From Clostridia bacterium (GTDB lineage: Bacteria > Bacillota > Clostridia > Oscillospirales > CAG-382), in contig CAAEPN010000089.1 in the NCBI GenBank assembly GCA_900757905.1, positions 1-16,734 on the forward strand: a stretch of DNA of 16,734 bases, given 5' to 3'. Shown here in pieces: positions 1 to 7,978 of the stretch. The translations under genes and the position numbers were made by a program. Every line of letters starts with the position of its first letter. The stretch's first letter is position 1. The notes beneath the pieces were generated by a model. That model ran no database searches. It was not told where the DNA came from and saw only the letters and a list, made by a program, of their open reading frames with translations.

Positions 1-48
1 CCAACAAATCAAAATATGTCAAGTGAGTTTGGAGAGATACAGATATGA
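1..48 (+). CDS. 3' end of an upstream gene (partial, product unknown)
   Basis: The first reading frame is open from base 1 and ends at the TGA at 46-48, giving a 15-residue tail ending GEIQI. Its stop overlaps the ATG of the next gene as ATGA. The same 4-base overlap recurs at two other junctions of this operon, which is the main reason for calling a real gene end here. Fifteen residues are too few to assign a family. By position it is probably another polysaccharide-biosynthesis gene such as a glycosyltransferase, but that is inference. Confidence 0.5.
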   Translation, partial: PTNQNMSSEFGEIQI

Positions 49-1022
49 TCTCGGTTGTCATTGCAGCGTATAATACCGAAAAATACATTGCAAAATGTTT
101 GGAAAGCCTGCAAAAGCAAACATATACCGATTTTGAAGTCATTGTCGTTGTGGATGGCGCGACAGACAAAACGCTCATGATCTGTGAGGAGTTTTCCAAA
201 AGGGATCGCCGCTTTATTCCCGTTTACAGAAAGAATGGCGGCCTTGCCGCTGCAAGAAATACCGGATTGGAAAAATGTACCGCAGAATACGTCGCTTTTG
301 TGGACTCAGACGATTATGTGGATCCGAATTACTTGGAGCTTTTAGTGAAAGCGATTCAAAGGCACGAGTGCGATATATCCGCCTGCGGATATATTTTAGA
401 AGATGAAAACGGGAATGAAAAGTACCGCACGGAACGAAAAAGTGAGCTTATGGAAAAGGAAATGTTCCTAAATAACATGCTGATACCGCTTAATCGTTCG
501 TATGGCGCTTTTGTTTGGAATAAGTTATATAAAAACGAGATCATCAAGAAGCATCGCATACGCTTTCCGGACGAAAAAAGGTATTTGTTTGAAGACCATT
601 ATTTCAATTATGAATATATGAAATATGCCAAAAACGGATGTTATACTTCTTCCAACGCGTATCATTATATAGCAAGAAAAGGCACCGGCATAATACGCGG
701 AATCACCGGAAACAACAGAAATATCGAGAAATGGCTGCATTATCCGGAGGTATTTGATTTGATCCTTGACGATCCCTATGAGGGCTTTGAAGAATTCAAA
801 AAGCAAATTAAAATGATGAAGGTATGGCACAGCTCCACGGCCGTGAGGGTGTTGGCGTATTATGGAAAAAGCGATAGTCCCGAATATAAGAATATGCGAA
901 AATATATCAAAGAAAATAAGATTGCCTATTTAAAGACTCCCTATATCGGAGCAAAAAAGAAGATCGGTATGCTGCTTACCTGTTTTGCACCCAAACTTGC
1001 ATTCAGATTATGGTCCATATAG
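45..1022 (+). CDS. Family 2 glycosyltransferase (GT-A fold), 325 aa
   Basis: Predicted cytoplasmic or membrane-associated glycosyltransferase adding a sugar from an activated donor to a lipid-linked polysaccharide repeat unit; donor and acceptor are unknown. The N-terminal 100 residues carry the GT2 hallmarks: SVVIAAYN at 3-10, a VDGATD nucleotide-binding loop at 36-41, NGGLAAARN at 64-72, and the metal-binding DxD region DSDDYVDP at 87-94. The rest is the variable acceptor half, with no convincing membrane span. The length is normal for the family. The loop is usually DDGSTD; here the first Asp is Val, a mild departure from consensus. The ATG at 45 has GGAGAG about 8 bases upstream and overlaps the preceding stop, suggesting translational coupling. 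It is followed 16 bases later by a second GT2. Confidence 0.93.
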   Translation: MISVVIAAYNTEKYIAKCLESLQKQTYTDFEVIVVVDGATDKTLMICEEFSKRDRRFIPVYRKNGGLAAARNTGLEKCTAEYVAFVDSDDYVDPNYLELLVKAIQRHECDISACGYILEDENGNEKYRTERKSELMEKEMFLNNMLIPLNRSYGAFVWNKLYKNEIIKKHRIRFPDEKRYLFEDHYFNYEYMKYAKNGCYTSSNAYHYIARKGTGIIRGITGNNRNIEKWLHYPEVFDLILDDPYEGFEEFKKQIKMMKVWHSSTAVRVLAYYGKSDSPEYKNMRKYIKENKIAYLKTPYIGAKKKIGMLLTCFAPKLAFRLWSI

Positions 1023-1026
1023 CAGC

Positions 1027-1033
1027 AAGGAGG
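1027..1033 (+). promoter_or_regulatory. Ribosome binding site fixing the start of the second glycosyltransferase
   Basis: AAGGAGG lies 5 bases before the ATG at 1039. The same frame is open further back to an ATG at 985, but that would overlap the first glycosyltransferase by 38 bases. It would also put 18 residues that do not match the family before the conserved VSVIIPVYN motif. The start at 1039 is therefore preferred. Confidence 0.85.
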
Positions 1034-1038
1034 CAAAA

Positions 1039-2001
1039 ATGAAGGTTTCTGTTATCATTCCGGTCTATAACACGCAAAAATATCTTGCCCGATGCTTAGA
1101 CAGTATCCTTAACCAAACGCAGTCGGAGTTAGAGATTCTTTTGATCGATGATGGCTCTACGGATGACAGCGGAAAGCTGTGTGACGCGTATGCAAAAAAA
1201 GATAACCGCTTTCAGGTGATTCATAAAGAAAACGGCGGCGTTTCCTCTGCCAGAAATGCGGGAATCGAGAGAATGACCGGAGATTATTGCTGCTTTGTAG
1301 ATTCGGATGACTATGTTTGCGAAAATTATATTTTTGTTTTATGGGATAACTTAAGTTCGCTTGGCTGTGATATTTCGGTTTGCGGCCTTGCAAAAGCTTG
1401 TGCAGACGAAAATTCAAACCGGGTAACCGTAATGGGTCGCCGGGAAGCACAATTGAGCTTATTCAATGAGACCGGCGGAATAAAGGGATATATAGGCGGA
1501 AAATTGTTCCGAACAGATATTATAAAAAAGAAGAATATCCGCTTTGACGAAAATCTATCTTTGGCAGAAGATCTATTGTTCTTATTTGATTACCTTTCCG
1601 ATTGCAAAAATGAAAAGGCCGTCTGTGTATCCGACGACAAGCTGTACTATTATGAAAGCAACAGCACGGGCGCTCTTACAAAGCGAGGAAAGGCAGCTGT
1701 TTTTGATGAAAAATGGTGCGACGCGGTCAATGCCTGTGAAAAAATATTGAGAAAAATTCCCGAAGAGGAAAAGAGTCTGCGGCGCGCTGTCACCCTTGAA
1801 AAAGCCATGCAATGCGCGACGATGCTTCGCATTATGGCGTATTACGAGGAAAAAGCAAGAAGCAGAGCTTACAAAAAATTCCTTGCTGCAAATTTGATTC
1901 CGTACTTGTTCAGTAAAAATTTCAGCGCAAGGAAAAAGGCAGGCGCTATTGCCGTATTGGTGTGTCCGAAAAAGATTTTGAAAGGAAAAAAGGGTAAATG
2001 A
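1039..2001 (+). CDS. Family 2 glycosyltransferase (GT-A fold), 320 aa
   Basis: Second GT2 enzyme of the operon, predicted to transfer a different sugar of the same surface polysaccharide repeat unit. Motifs are canonical: VSVIIPVYN at 3-11, DDGSTDDS at 37-44, ENGGVSSARNAG at 64-75, and the metal-binding DSDDYV at 88-93. The C-terminal half, with many Lys/Arg near the end (KKILKGKKGK), may associate with the membrane surface; no transmembrane helix is evident. It resembles its upstream neighbour in length and motif spacing, so the two may be duplicates that diverged in specificity. Its TGA stop at 1999-2001 overlaps the ATG of the next gene at 1998 (ATGA), indicating coupled translation. The sugar specificity cannot be read from the sequence. 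Confidence 0.94.
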   Translation: MKVSVIIPVYNTQKYLARCLDSILNQTQSELEILLIDDGSTDDSGKLCDAYAKKDNRFQVIHKENGGVSSARNAGIERMTGDYCCFVDSDDYVCENYIFVLWDNLSSLGCDISVCGLAKACADENSNRVTVMGRREAQLSLFNETGGIKGYIGGKLFRTDIIKKKNIRFDENLSLAEDLLFLFDYLSDCKNEKAVCVSDDKLYYYESNSTGALTKRGKAAVFDEKWCDAVNACEKILRKIPEEEKSLRRAVTLEKAMQCATMLRIMAYYEEKARSRAYKKFLAANLIPYLFSKNFSARKKAGAIAVLVCPKKILKGKKGK

Positions 2002-3089
2002 CTAAGCGAGCAGCTGTAATTACATTTCACCGGGCTTTGAATTACGGAGCAATCCTGCAAGCGTTTGCTCTTGAAAAAGTCCTTGCGAAGCTCGGAGTGC
2101 AGGCTGAAATAATCGATTACAGATGTCCGCATATAGAGTGTATTTATCGTCCTTTTGATGTCAGACACTGTAAAGATCTATCTTCCGGCGCCAAAAAATG
2201 CGTCAAAGGTTTGGAATTGATGAAAAAAAGGCGTCGCTTTTATGCGTTTACGAAAAAGTATTTAAGCGTGACCCCAAAATGCAGAACAAAGAAGGAACTG
2301 CAAAGAATCGCGTCAGACTATGAAACGCTTATAACGGGCAGCGACCAAGTATGGAACCCGGACGCGGTCGGAGGAGATTTCAGCTATTTTCTTGATTTTG
2401 CCGGTTCGGATGTTAAGAAAATCGCCTATGCCGCAAGCATGGGATATAGATCTTTTCCGCAGAAATACGAATCCCAATGCATAGAATATTTAAAGCGCTT
2501 TGAAAGCCTTTCTGTCCGCGAAAAAAGCGCATGCGAAACAGTGGCGGCTTTAACAGGCAAAGCTGTGGAAAACGTATTAGATCCCACGCTTCTTTTAAGT
2601 GCATCACAATGGCTTGCGATAGCTAAAACGCCGTGCGAGCTGCCGGATAAGTACATACTTGTGTATATGATGGAAGGCTGCAAGTATGTAATCGGGAAAG
2701 CGCGTGCCTTAGCGCGTGACAAAGGCTGCAAACTGGTTTTAGTCAATCCCACCTTAAAGCAAAGGCAGACCTGCAAAGATTTTATTTTGTACAAAACAGC
2801 TTCGCCGGAGGAATTTGTGGGAATGTTTGCCAAAGCTGAGGCAGTTGTGACAAATTCCTTTCATGGAGCAGCCTTTTCGTTGATCTTCAAAAAGGAGTTT
2901 TATGCAGAAGCCTCTAATGCAGAGAAATCAGCAAGAATTATGGATCTGCTTGCGCTTTTTGATGTATCGGACAGGCTTCTTCCGAATGAAAATATCCGGA
3001 AAACAGATTGGGAAAAGGTAAATGCAAAGCTTTTAGAAGAGCAAAACAGATCGGTTTCTTGGTTAAAAGATTCTTTCGAATCAAACTGA
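1998..3089 (+). CDS. Polysaccharide pyruvyl transferase family protein, 363 aa
   Basis: Member of the polysaccharide pyruvyl transferase family (CsaB/WcaK/PssM type, GT-B-like fold). Characterised members place a ketal pyruvate on a polymer sugar using phosphoenolpyruvate. Visible signatures are an N-terminal glycine-containing segment HRALNYGAILQAFAL at 11-25, ITGSDQVWNPD at 112-122, and the C-terminal TNSFHGAAFSLIF at 285-297, whose Ser-Phe-His-Gly is the most conserved part of the family. The length of 363 residues is typical. Many members found beside glycosyltransferases are uncharacterised, so the pyruvylation itself is inferred. The ATG overlaps the previous stop (ATGA), and the next gene follows after 14 bases. 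Pairing with the FrhB-like gene downstream is a recurring arrangement in bacterial exopolysaccharide loci. Confidence 0.88.
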   Translation: MTKRAAVITFHRALNYGAILQAFALEKVLAKLGVQAEIIDYRCPHIECIYRPFDVRHCKDLSSGAKKCVKGLELMKKRRRFYAFTKKYLSVTPKCRTKKELQRIASDYETLITGSDQVWNPDAVGGDFSYFLDFAGSDVKKIAYAASMGYRSFPQKYESQCIEYLKRFESLSVREKSACETVAALTGKAVENVLDPTLLLSASQWLAIAKTPCELPDKYILVYMMEGCKYVIGKARALARDKGCKLVLVNPTLKQRQTCKDFILYKTASPEEFVGMFAKAEAVVTNSFHGAAFSLIFKKEFYAEASNAEKSARIMDLLALFDVSDRLLPNENIRKTDWEKVNAKLLEEQNRSVSWLKDSFESN

Positions 3090-3096
3090 AAGGAGG
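3090..3096 (+). promoter_or_regulatory. Ribosome binding site selecting a GTG start
   Basis: AAGGAGG directly after the previous stop (3087-3089), 7 bases before the GTG at 3104. The only in-frame ATG upstream (3008) lies inside the preceding gene and lacks such a site. Confidence 0.85.
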
Positions 3097-3103
3097 ACAC
3101 GCG

Positions 3104-4318
3104 GTGACGGTTTTTGATAAAAAGGAGAATTGCAGCGGCTGCGGCGTATGCAAAGCCGTATGTCATGAAAACGCCATCACAATGCAGCAGGATGCTTGCG
3201 GCTTTTACTATCCGAATATCGACGCAGAGCGGTGTGTTTTATGCGGAAAATGCCGGAGCAATTGTCATTTTATCAATTGGTCCGTTCCACGCAATTTGTT
3301 TGAAAACGTCTTTGCGGTACAAAGCAAAGATGCCGATGTTTTGAAAAAGAGCCAATCCGGCGGATTGTTTGCAGAGCTTGCAAAAAGCATATTGAATTTG
3401 GGCGGCGCGGTATATGGTGCGGCTTTTAACGACTTGTTTGAGGTCTGCCATATACGGATCGATTCACTTGGTGAATTATATAAGCTTCAGGGAAGCAAAT
3501 ATGTTCAAAGTAAAACGGAAGGTATTTTTGAAACGGTAAAGAGGGATCTTGCTAGCGGTGTGCCTGTTCTGTTTTCCGGCACACCCTGTCAGGTCGCCGC
3601 TTTATATTCGTATTTGGGGCAAAAAAATGAGTTGCTGTATACGGTCGATGTCGTTTGCCACGGCGTTATGGCTCCGGCGCTGTGGAAAAGCTATCTAAGC
3701 TGCATGAAGAAAAAATACGGCGAAATTGCCCATGCCGATTTTCGTGATAAATCTTTTGGCTGGCGGGCGCATTATGAAACATTTATGATCGGCGGTAAAA
3801 AAATCAAAAAGAATATTTATCGCAAGATTTACTATAAAAACATATTATTAAGGCCGAGCTGCTACCGCATAAAAGACGATAAGTATATCACCGCCTGCAA
3901 ATATGCCGGAACTTCCCGCGTTTCGGATATCACGATCGGCGATTTTTGGGGAATTCAAAATGAAACGGCTTTGTTTAAAAATGCAGATCTCGGTATATCG
4001 CTTTGCATGATAAACACCCAAAACGGGAATCGTTTGTTTGAATCGATCAAGCAGAACGTGCTGTGGCAGATACGCGATATAAGTGAAGCATTGGCCAAAC
4101 AGCCGCATTTGTCGTGTAACGAAGCCGGAGTGCAAATGAAAGCTGTGGAGACTGCAAGGCGGATGTATGCTAAGAAAGGGTTTCGATATATTGCGTCTAA
4201 ATACGGAGAAAACGGCGTTTGCGGACTTTATCCCAAAGGAGTAAGGTTCATCCAATGTGCTAAGAAAAGAGTCTTGAAGAAAATGGGATTTGGGACAGAT
4301 CGGAGCAGGAAATCATGA
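3104..4318 (+). CDS. Coenzyme F420 hydrogenase/dehydrogenase beta-subunit-like Fe-S protein, 404 aa
   Basis: FrhB/FpoF-like protein of the type found in exopolysaccharide clusters. The N-terminus has two CxxCxxCxxxC clusters, C10-C13-C16-C20 and C44-C47-C50-C54, predicted to bind two [4Fe-4S] centres. After these come family signatures FSGTPCQVAAL, DVVCHGVMAP, FRDKSFGW and SDITIGDFWGI. In archaeal enzymes this fold oxidises or reduces F420 with flavin and Fe-S centres. In clostridia lacking F420 the real electron carrier and substrate are unknown; reduction or oxidation of a sugar or carrier intermediate is inference. The protein is read from GTG at 3104. Its TGA (4316-4318) overlaps the next ATG at 4315. 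It forms a pair with the pyruvyl transferase family gene 14 bases upstream, so the two products may act on the same intermediate. Confidence 0.9.
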   Translation: MTVFDKKENCSGCGVCKAVCHENAITMQQDACGFYYPNIDAERCVLCGKCRSNCHFINWSVPRNLFENVFAVQSKDADVLKKSQSGGLFAELAKSILNLGGAVYGAAFNDLFEVCHIRIDSLGELYKLQGSKYVQSKTEGIFETVKRDLASGVPVLFSGTPCQVAALYSYLGQKNELLYTVDVVCHGVMAPALWKSYLSCMKKKYGEIAHADFRDKSFGWRAHYETFMIGGKKIKKNIYRKIYYKNILLRPSCYRIKDDKYITACKYAGTSRVSDITIGDFWGIQNETALFKNADLGISLCMINTQNGNRLFESIKQNVLWQIRDISEALAKQPHLSCNEAGVQMKAVETARRMYAKKGFRYIASKYGENGVCGLYPKGVRFIQCAKKRVLKKMGFGTDRSRKS

Positions 4319-6144
4319 TAACGAATCTAAAAAATGACAAGCTATTGTTTTTTCTTAAAAGAAAAAAATATCCATATAAACGCCAAAATAAAGCTTTCGT
4401 ATTCTGGGTGAGCGTAATAGCATTACTTGTCTTAACGGCAATATTGGTCTATGCTCTGATAAAGTATACCTACAGTAAATTTGATATATGCGACTTATCG
4501 GCAAGGACCGTATATAAAAACGGCATAGAGCCGATAGAAGATCAAGCCTACTTAGAAGAAAACGTTAACACCAACAGCAGTACCACAGACAGAGTTCCCA
4601 AACTTCTGTTGAATAACAGGACTTTAACGCTCGATCCGAACGGTATAAAAGGGGCTTATCTTGCTTGGGTGTTTACCGGAAACGAACGGTTTGTGTATAA
4701 TGGCAACTATCAATGGAACGATCTTGTTAAAGTAGGAAAAAAATTCAATTACAATACCACTCGCGGATACAGAACAGCCCATGACATAAAGGATGTAAAC
4801 TTACCCGGAGACGGATGGTACACCGTATTTGCAATTTGGTATGAAGAATGGCAGAAACTGCACGTCGCGAAAAATTTTCATGTCGGAAGCATCGAAACGA
4901 GCGGTATGGGTACGGAGTACGAAAAAGAAGCGTATAATACCTGGTTGGAAAATAAAAAATATGCCCATTCTGTTCCCGGCGTTAAGAATTTTCTTTTTAT
5001 CGGCGCCGACCATTGGGATCGCAATGAATTGACTAAGTCTTATTCGGATTATATGGTGCTTGCCACTGTAAACACCAATAACCGGGAAATTTCTTTCACG
5101 ACAGTATTAAAAGAATCGTATGTTTACGTTCCCACAATAGGCTGCGGAAGACTTACAAACGCATATAATTGCGGCGGCGTTGAGCTTGTTGTCCGAACGA
5201 TAGAAGAGAATTACGGCTTAAAAATCGATAACTATCTTTTGCTCGATTACAATTATTTTATACAAATGATCAACACTGTCGGAGGAATTGAAGTTCAGAT
5301 CGAAAAATATCAGGTGCCGTATATCAATCAATACATAAGCATCTTAGAACACGATTACCGCTTGACGTCCGATATTGTAAATACGGAGTTTTTGGAAGAA
5401 AAAACCGGGATATTCTTATTGGACGGCGCACAGACTCTTGCCTATACACGATATTACAACGAGGGCGATTGGGTAAGAGGCGACCGCTATGCAAAGATGA
5501 TGGAGGGCTTTTACAAAAACCTTCGCAAAACAAGATTATCGACCATCGTAGAGCATATTTTCCCGTTGTTCACGACGGATCTCAGCTTTGATGAATATAA
5601 AGAGCTTTTGTATTATCTGCCGCTGTATCTGAAGTACGATGTTAAGGTAAACAAACTTCCGGGTGAAAACCGCATTGCTCCTTTTAAGGAAAGCTATCGC
5701 TACAATGTTCTGTTAAACGAGCATGCGGAAATAGATACGCTTGTTAAGGAAATTTCAAGCGACAAGGGCGATCATAAATGGATATGGTGGATCTCTCCGA
5801 TCCTTGTGATCGTATATGTTTGTCTGTTGGCCGTGTCGGTTATGGCCTTGTGTTTTGTGGTGCTTCGTAAAAGGCGGATCGTATATATCGATCCTGTTTC
5901 GCATGAGAAAAAATACAAATCCAAAAAATACCGTTGGAACAAGGATGTCCATGTGTACCATCAGGATGTCCTAGACGATTATGACGGCGGTATGTTTATG
6001 AATAAGGAAATGACACAAAGGTATAGTCATGAAATAAAAATGCCTATGCATGACCTGTTGGTATATGTGCAGACTTCTGTTCAGAACGAGCCAGAGGATC
6101 CAAAGCAGAGCGAGGTATCGCAAAGAGCCCCGGCAGCGCTTTAA
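4315..6144 (+). CDS. LytR-CpsA-Psr (LCP) family glycopolymer transferase with a second C-terminal membrane span, 609 aa
   Basis: Predicted membrane enzyme that transfers the finished polysaccharide from undecaprenyl phosphate to peptidoglycan outside the cell. Residues 1-25 are basic and cytoplasmic, 28-51 form a membrane helix, and about 60-195 are an extracellular region of unknown fold. The LCP domain covers about 224-415: NFLFIGADHW, SDYMVLATVN with Asp245, RLTNAYNCGG with Arg279, LDGAQTLAYTRYY, and the Arg388/Arg391 pair in DWVRGDRYAKMM. The usual PRD after the second strand reads LKE (265-267). Unusually, a second helix lies at about 489-516, followed by LRKRR and a 90-residue tail predicted to be cytoplasmic. 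Typical LCP proteins are 300-500 residues with only the N-terminal span. The start overlaps the previous stop (ATGA). Position before the flippase fits attachment of this operon's own polymer. Confidence 0.9.
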   Translation: MITNLKNDKLLFFLKRKKYPYKRQNKAFVFWVSVIALLVLTAILVYALIKYTYSKFDICDLSARTVYKNGIEPIEDQAYLEENVNTNSSTTDRVPKLLLNNRTLTLDPNGIKGAYLAWVFTGNERFVYNGNYQWNDLVKVGKKFNYNTTRGYRTAHDIKDVNLPGDGWYTVFAIWYEEWQKLHVAKNFHVGSIETSGMGTEYEKEAYNTWLENKKYAHSVPGVKNFLFIGADHWDRNELTKSYSDYMVLATVNTNNREISFTTVLKESYVYVPTIGCGRLTNAYNCGGVELVVRTIEENYGLKIDNYLLLDYNYFIQMINTVGGIEVQIEKYQVPYINQYISILEHDYRLTSDIVNTEFLEEKTGIFLLDGAQTLAYTRYYNEGDWVRGDRYAKMMEGFYKNLRKTRLSTIVEHIFPLFTTDLSFDEYKELLYYLPLYLKYDVKVNKLPGENRIAPFKESYRYNVLLNEHAEIDTLVKEISSDKGDHKWIWWISPILVIVYVCLLAVSVMALCFVVLRKRRIVYIDPVSHEKKYKSKKYRWNKDVHVYHQDVLDDYDGGMFMNKEMTQRYSHEIKMPMHDLLVYVQTSVQNEPEDPKQSEVSQRAPAAL

Positions 6145-6170
6145 ATTCTTAAGAAAGGAAACGCCTTGCA

Positions 6171-7703
6171 ATGAGTTCGAGAACGCAAAAATCCGTTCGT
6201 AATATTGCCTTTTCGATTTGTTATCAGCTGACAACTTTGCTTTCCAACTTTTATATAAAAACCGTACTGATAAAAGAGCTTGGAATACAGTATGCAGGCG
6301 TCTCCGCGCTTTTTACGGATATTCTAACAATCCTATCCGTTGCGGAACTCGGTTTTGGCACGGCTATTTCGTATGCGCTTTATCGTCCGCTTTATGAAAA
6401 AGACGATACTCAGATCGCAAAGCTTATGCGGTTATATCAAAAAATCTACCGTGTTATTTTCTCTGTTGTCGTTGCGGCCGGAATTGTTTGCCTGATCTTC
6501 CTTAAATACATTGTAAACGATGTTCCCGATATCAAAGAAGATATCCATATCATTTTTATATTCTTTGTCCTCAAAACAGCCGTTTCGTATTTATTTGTCT
6601 ATAAAGCGACGCTCATAGAAGCAAACCAGGAAAAACACATCGTTTCTTCGATCGGGATCGTATTCTGCATACTGACTACAATCGCCGAAGCGCTTGCGAT
6701 AGCGGTCTTTAAAAGTTATATCGGGTATCTTGCCGTAATGGTGACGATGGTAATTGTACAGAATGTCACGATCTCGGCGGTGGCAGACCATCGGTATCCG
6801 ATGCTAAAAAGCAAGAACCGTGAAAATCTCAGTGCGGTTGAACGCAAGGAGATATTCAAAAATGTAAGAGCCTTGGCAATTTATAAAATTTCCGGAGCAT
6901 TTCAAAGAGGCGTAGACAGCGTTATTATTTCCGCCATGCTCGGAACATCACTTGTGGGTTTTTTATCTTATTATAAGATGATCGTGAATCATGTAGATTC
7001 TCTTTTCGGGCAAGTTTTTGAGGCGATTAAACCGAGTGTGGGAAATCTTGCTGCAAGCGAAAGCGGCGAAAGACAATATACCGTTTTTAAAAAAATGTGT
7101 TTTCTTTCGTTTGTAATAGGCAATTTCATTGCGGTTTCCCTCGTAACCCTGTTAAATCCTTTTATTACTCTATGGTTGGGAAATGAGTATTTGTTAGGAA
7201 TGGACGTTGTCATTATGCTCGTGGCAGATATTTATATCATTACCATGGTGCGTCCTTATGAAAGCTTCAGAAATGCAAATGCTTTGTTTGTGCAGGGAAA
7301 ATACAGACCGGCGGTCATGGTCGTCTTAAACATTGTGCTGTCGGTCATATTTGCAGACAAATGGGGTGTGTCCGGCATTCTGTTCGCAACCGTAGTGGCA
7401 AGACTGTTGACCCATGTGTGGTATGACCCTTGGCTAATCTATCGCAAAGTGTTTCATGAGCCGTTTTTGCAGTATATAAAAATGAAAACGCTCTACTTGT
7501 TGACCGTGGTTGTAAACTGCATTTGGGTGTATGCGCTATGTGAAAGGATCCGCTTTTCGAATCCATGGGGCGAATTCTGTGTCAAAGCTGTCGTGTGCGT
7601 GTGTGTTCCCAATGTTATTGTGATTGCTTTGTTTCACAACAGGGAGGAATTCAAAGCACTATACGCCTATATGCAGGTGCTTTTTAAAAGAATACATAAG
7701 TAA
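6171..7703 (+). CDS. Wzx-type oligosaccharide flippase (MOP/PST superfamily), 510 aa
   Basis: Multispanning membrane protein predicted to flip undecaprenyl-diphosphate-linked repeat units from the inner to the outer leaflet. The N-terminus RNIAFSICYQLTTLLSNFYIKTVLIKEL, split here only by its predicted helix, matches the first helix of polysaccharide transporter proteins, and LGIQYAGVSALFTDI plus AELGFGTAISYALYRPLYEKD form the characteristic loop region. Around 12-14 hydrophobic segments run to the C-terminus. The mid-protein KISGAFQRGVDSVIISAML segment, with charged Arg and Asp within the membrane, is also typical. Length is normal. An AAAGGAAA site (6154-6161) precedes the ATG; a 26-base gap separates it from the LCP gene. 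It is the last gene of the operon, directly followed by a terminator. No Wzy polymerase is visible in the window; it may lie upstream. Confidence 0.9.
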   Translation: MSSRTQKSVRNIAFSICYQLTTLLSNFYIKTVLIKELGIQYAGVSALFTDILTILSVAELGFGTAISYALYRPLYEKDDTQIAKLMRLYQKIYRVIFSVVVAAGIVCLIFLKYIVNDVPDIKEDIHIIFIFFVLKTAVSYLFVYKATLIEANQEKHIVSSIGIVFCILTTIAEALAIAVFKSYIGYLAVMVTMVIVQNVTISAVADHRYPMLKSKNRENLSAVERKEIFKNVRALAIYKISGAFQRGVDSVIISAMLGTSLVGFLSYYKMIVNHVDSLFGQVFEAIKPSVGNLAASESGERQYTVFKKMCFLSFVIGNFIAVSLVTLLNPFITLWLGNEYLLGMDVVIMLVADIYIITMVRPYESFRNANALFVQGKYRPAVMVVLNIVLSVIFADKWGVSGILFATVVARLLTHVWYDPWLIYRKVFHEPFLQYIKMKTLYLLTVVVNCIWVYALCERIRFSNPWGEFCVKAVVCVCVPNVIVIALFHNREEFKALYAYMQVLFKRIHK

Positions 7704-7738
7704 AATATCCGGTGGGAAGCATGCTTGCCGGATATTTT
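7702..7738 (+). terminator. Rho-independent terminator of the polysaccharide operon
   Basis: Perfect 11-bp inverted repeat: AAAATATCCGG (7702-7712) pairs with CCGGATATTTT (7728-7738). The left arm begins within the TAA stop codon of the flippase, and the right arm supplies its own T-run. The 15-base loop contains the 10-base palindrome AAGCATGCTT (7717-7726), which could extend the structure. Confidence 0.88.
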
Positions 7739-7822
7739 TATAGCGTAACAAAGCATTTTGCGGCATAATTTTGCATAGTAAAAAATGGAAAATCATACTT
7801 TGGTAGGATGATGAAATCGAAA

Positions 7823-7847
7823 ATGTGTGCTATATGTGTGCTATAAT
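7823..7847 (+). promoter_or_regulatory. Extended -10 promoter on an 11-bp tandem repeat
   Basis: TGCTATAAT at 7839-7847 is a perfect extended -10 element (TGnTATAAT). No good -35 box is seen 16-18 bases upstream, as is common for extended -10 promoters. The element sits at the end of two abutting copies of ATGTGTGCTAT (7823-7833 and 7834-7844). It is placed correctly for the surface-protein gene at 7979, implying a leader of roughly 120-130 nt. The copies are one helical turn apart and could also be an operator; that is inference. Confidence 0.6.
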
Positions 7848-7978
7848 TAAAAATAATTATATGTAAAAATATCAAGCTGGGAGCGTATTGCCTATGGAAG
7901 CGTGGGAAGCCGATCATCGCAGTTCGGCAAAAGGGATTTATGGCGACAACAGTATCATTTTAAGAGGAGAAGCAAAAT
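7848..7978 (+). other. Leader (5' untranslated) region of the surface-protein gene, with a possible small overlapping ORF
   Basis: Between the predicted promoter and the gene start I see no riboswitch that I can name. An ATG at 7894 opens a 30-codon frame ending at the TAA 7984-7986, that is, 4 codons' length past the next gene's ATG and in a different frame. It is preceded by GGGAG about 10 bases upstream. The peptide begins MEAWEADHR and has no membrane segment. It may be a translated leader peptide or chance. The site for the main gene is AGAGGAGA (7963-7970), 8 bases before the ATG at 7979. Confidence 0.3.

Noticed and set aside
985..1038. Upstream ATG at 985 as the start of the second glycosyltransferase
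   Set aside because: It would overlap the previous gene and lacks a ribosome binding site, while AAGGAGG stands right before the ATG at 1039.
3848..4255. 135-codon minus-strand frame (also one at 2426-2833)
   Set aside because: Both lie opposite well-supported genes of the polysaccharide operon and show no domain or start signal.
7849..7978. A cyclic-di-GMP or other known riboswitch in the surface-gene leader
   Set aside because: I looked for the conserved GEMM core and similar signatures and did not find them. No strong stem is evident by eye.
7702..7978. An invertible (phase-variable) promoter
   Set aside because: Surface genes in gut bacteria often have these, but there is no inverted-repeat pair flanking the promoter. 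The inverted repeat at 7702-7738 is a terminator and lies on one side only.
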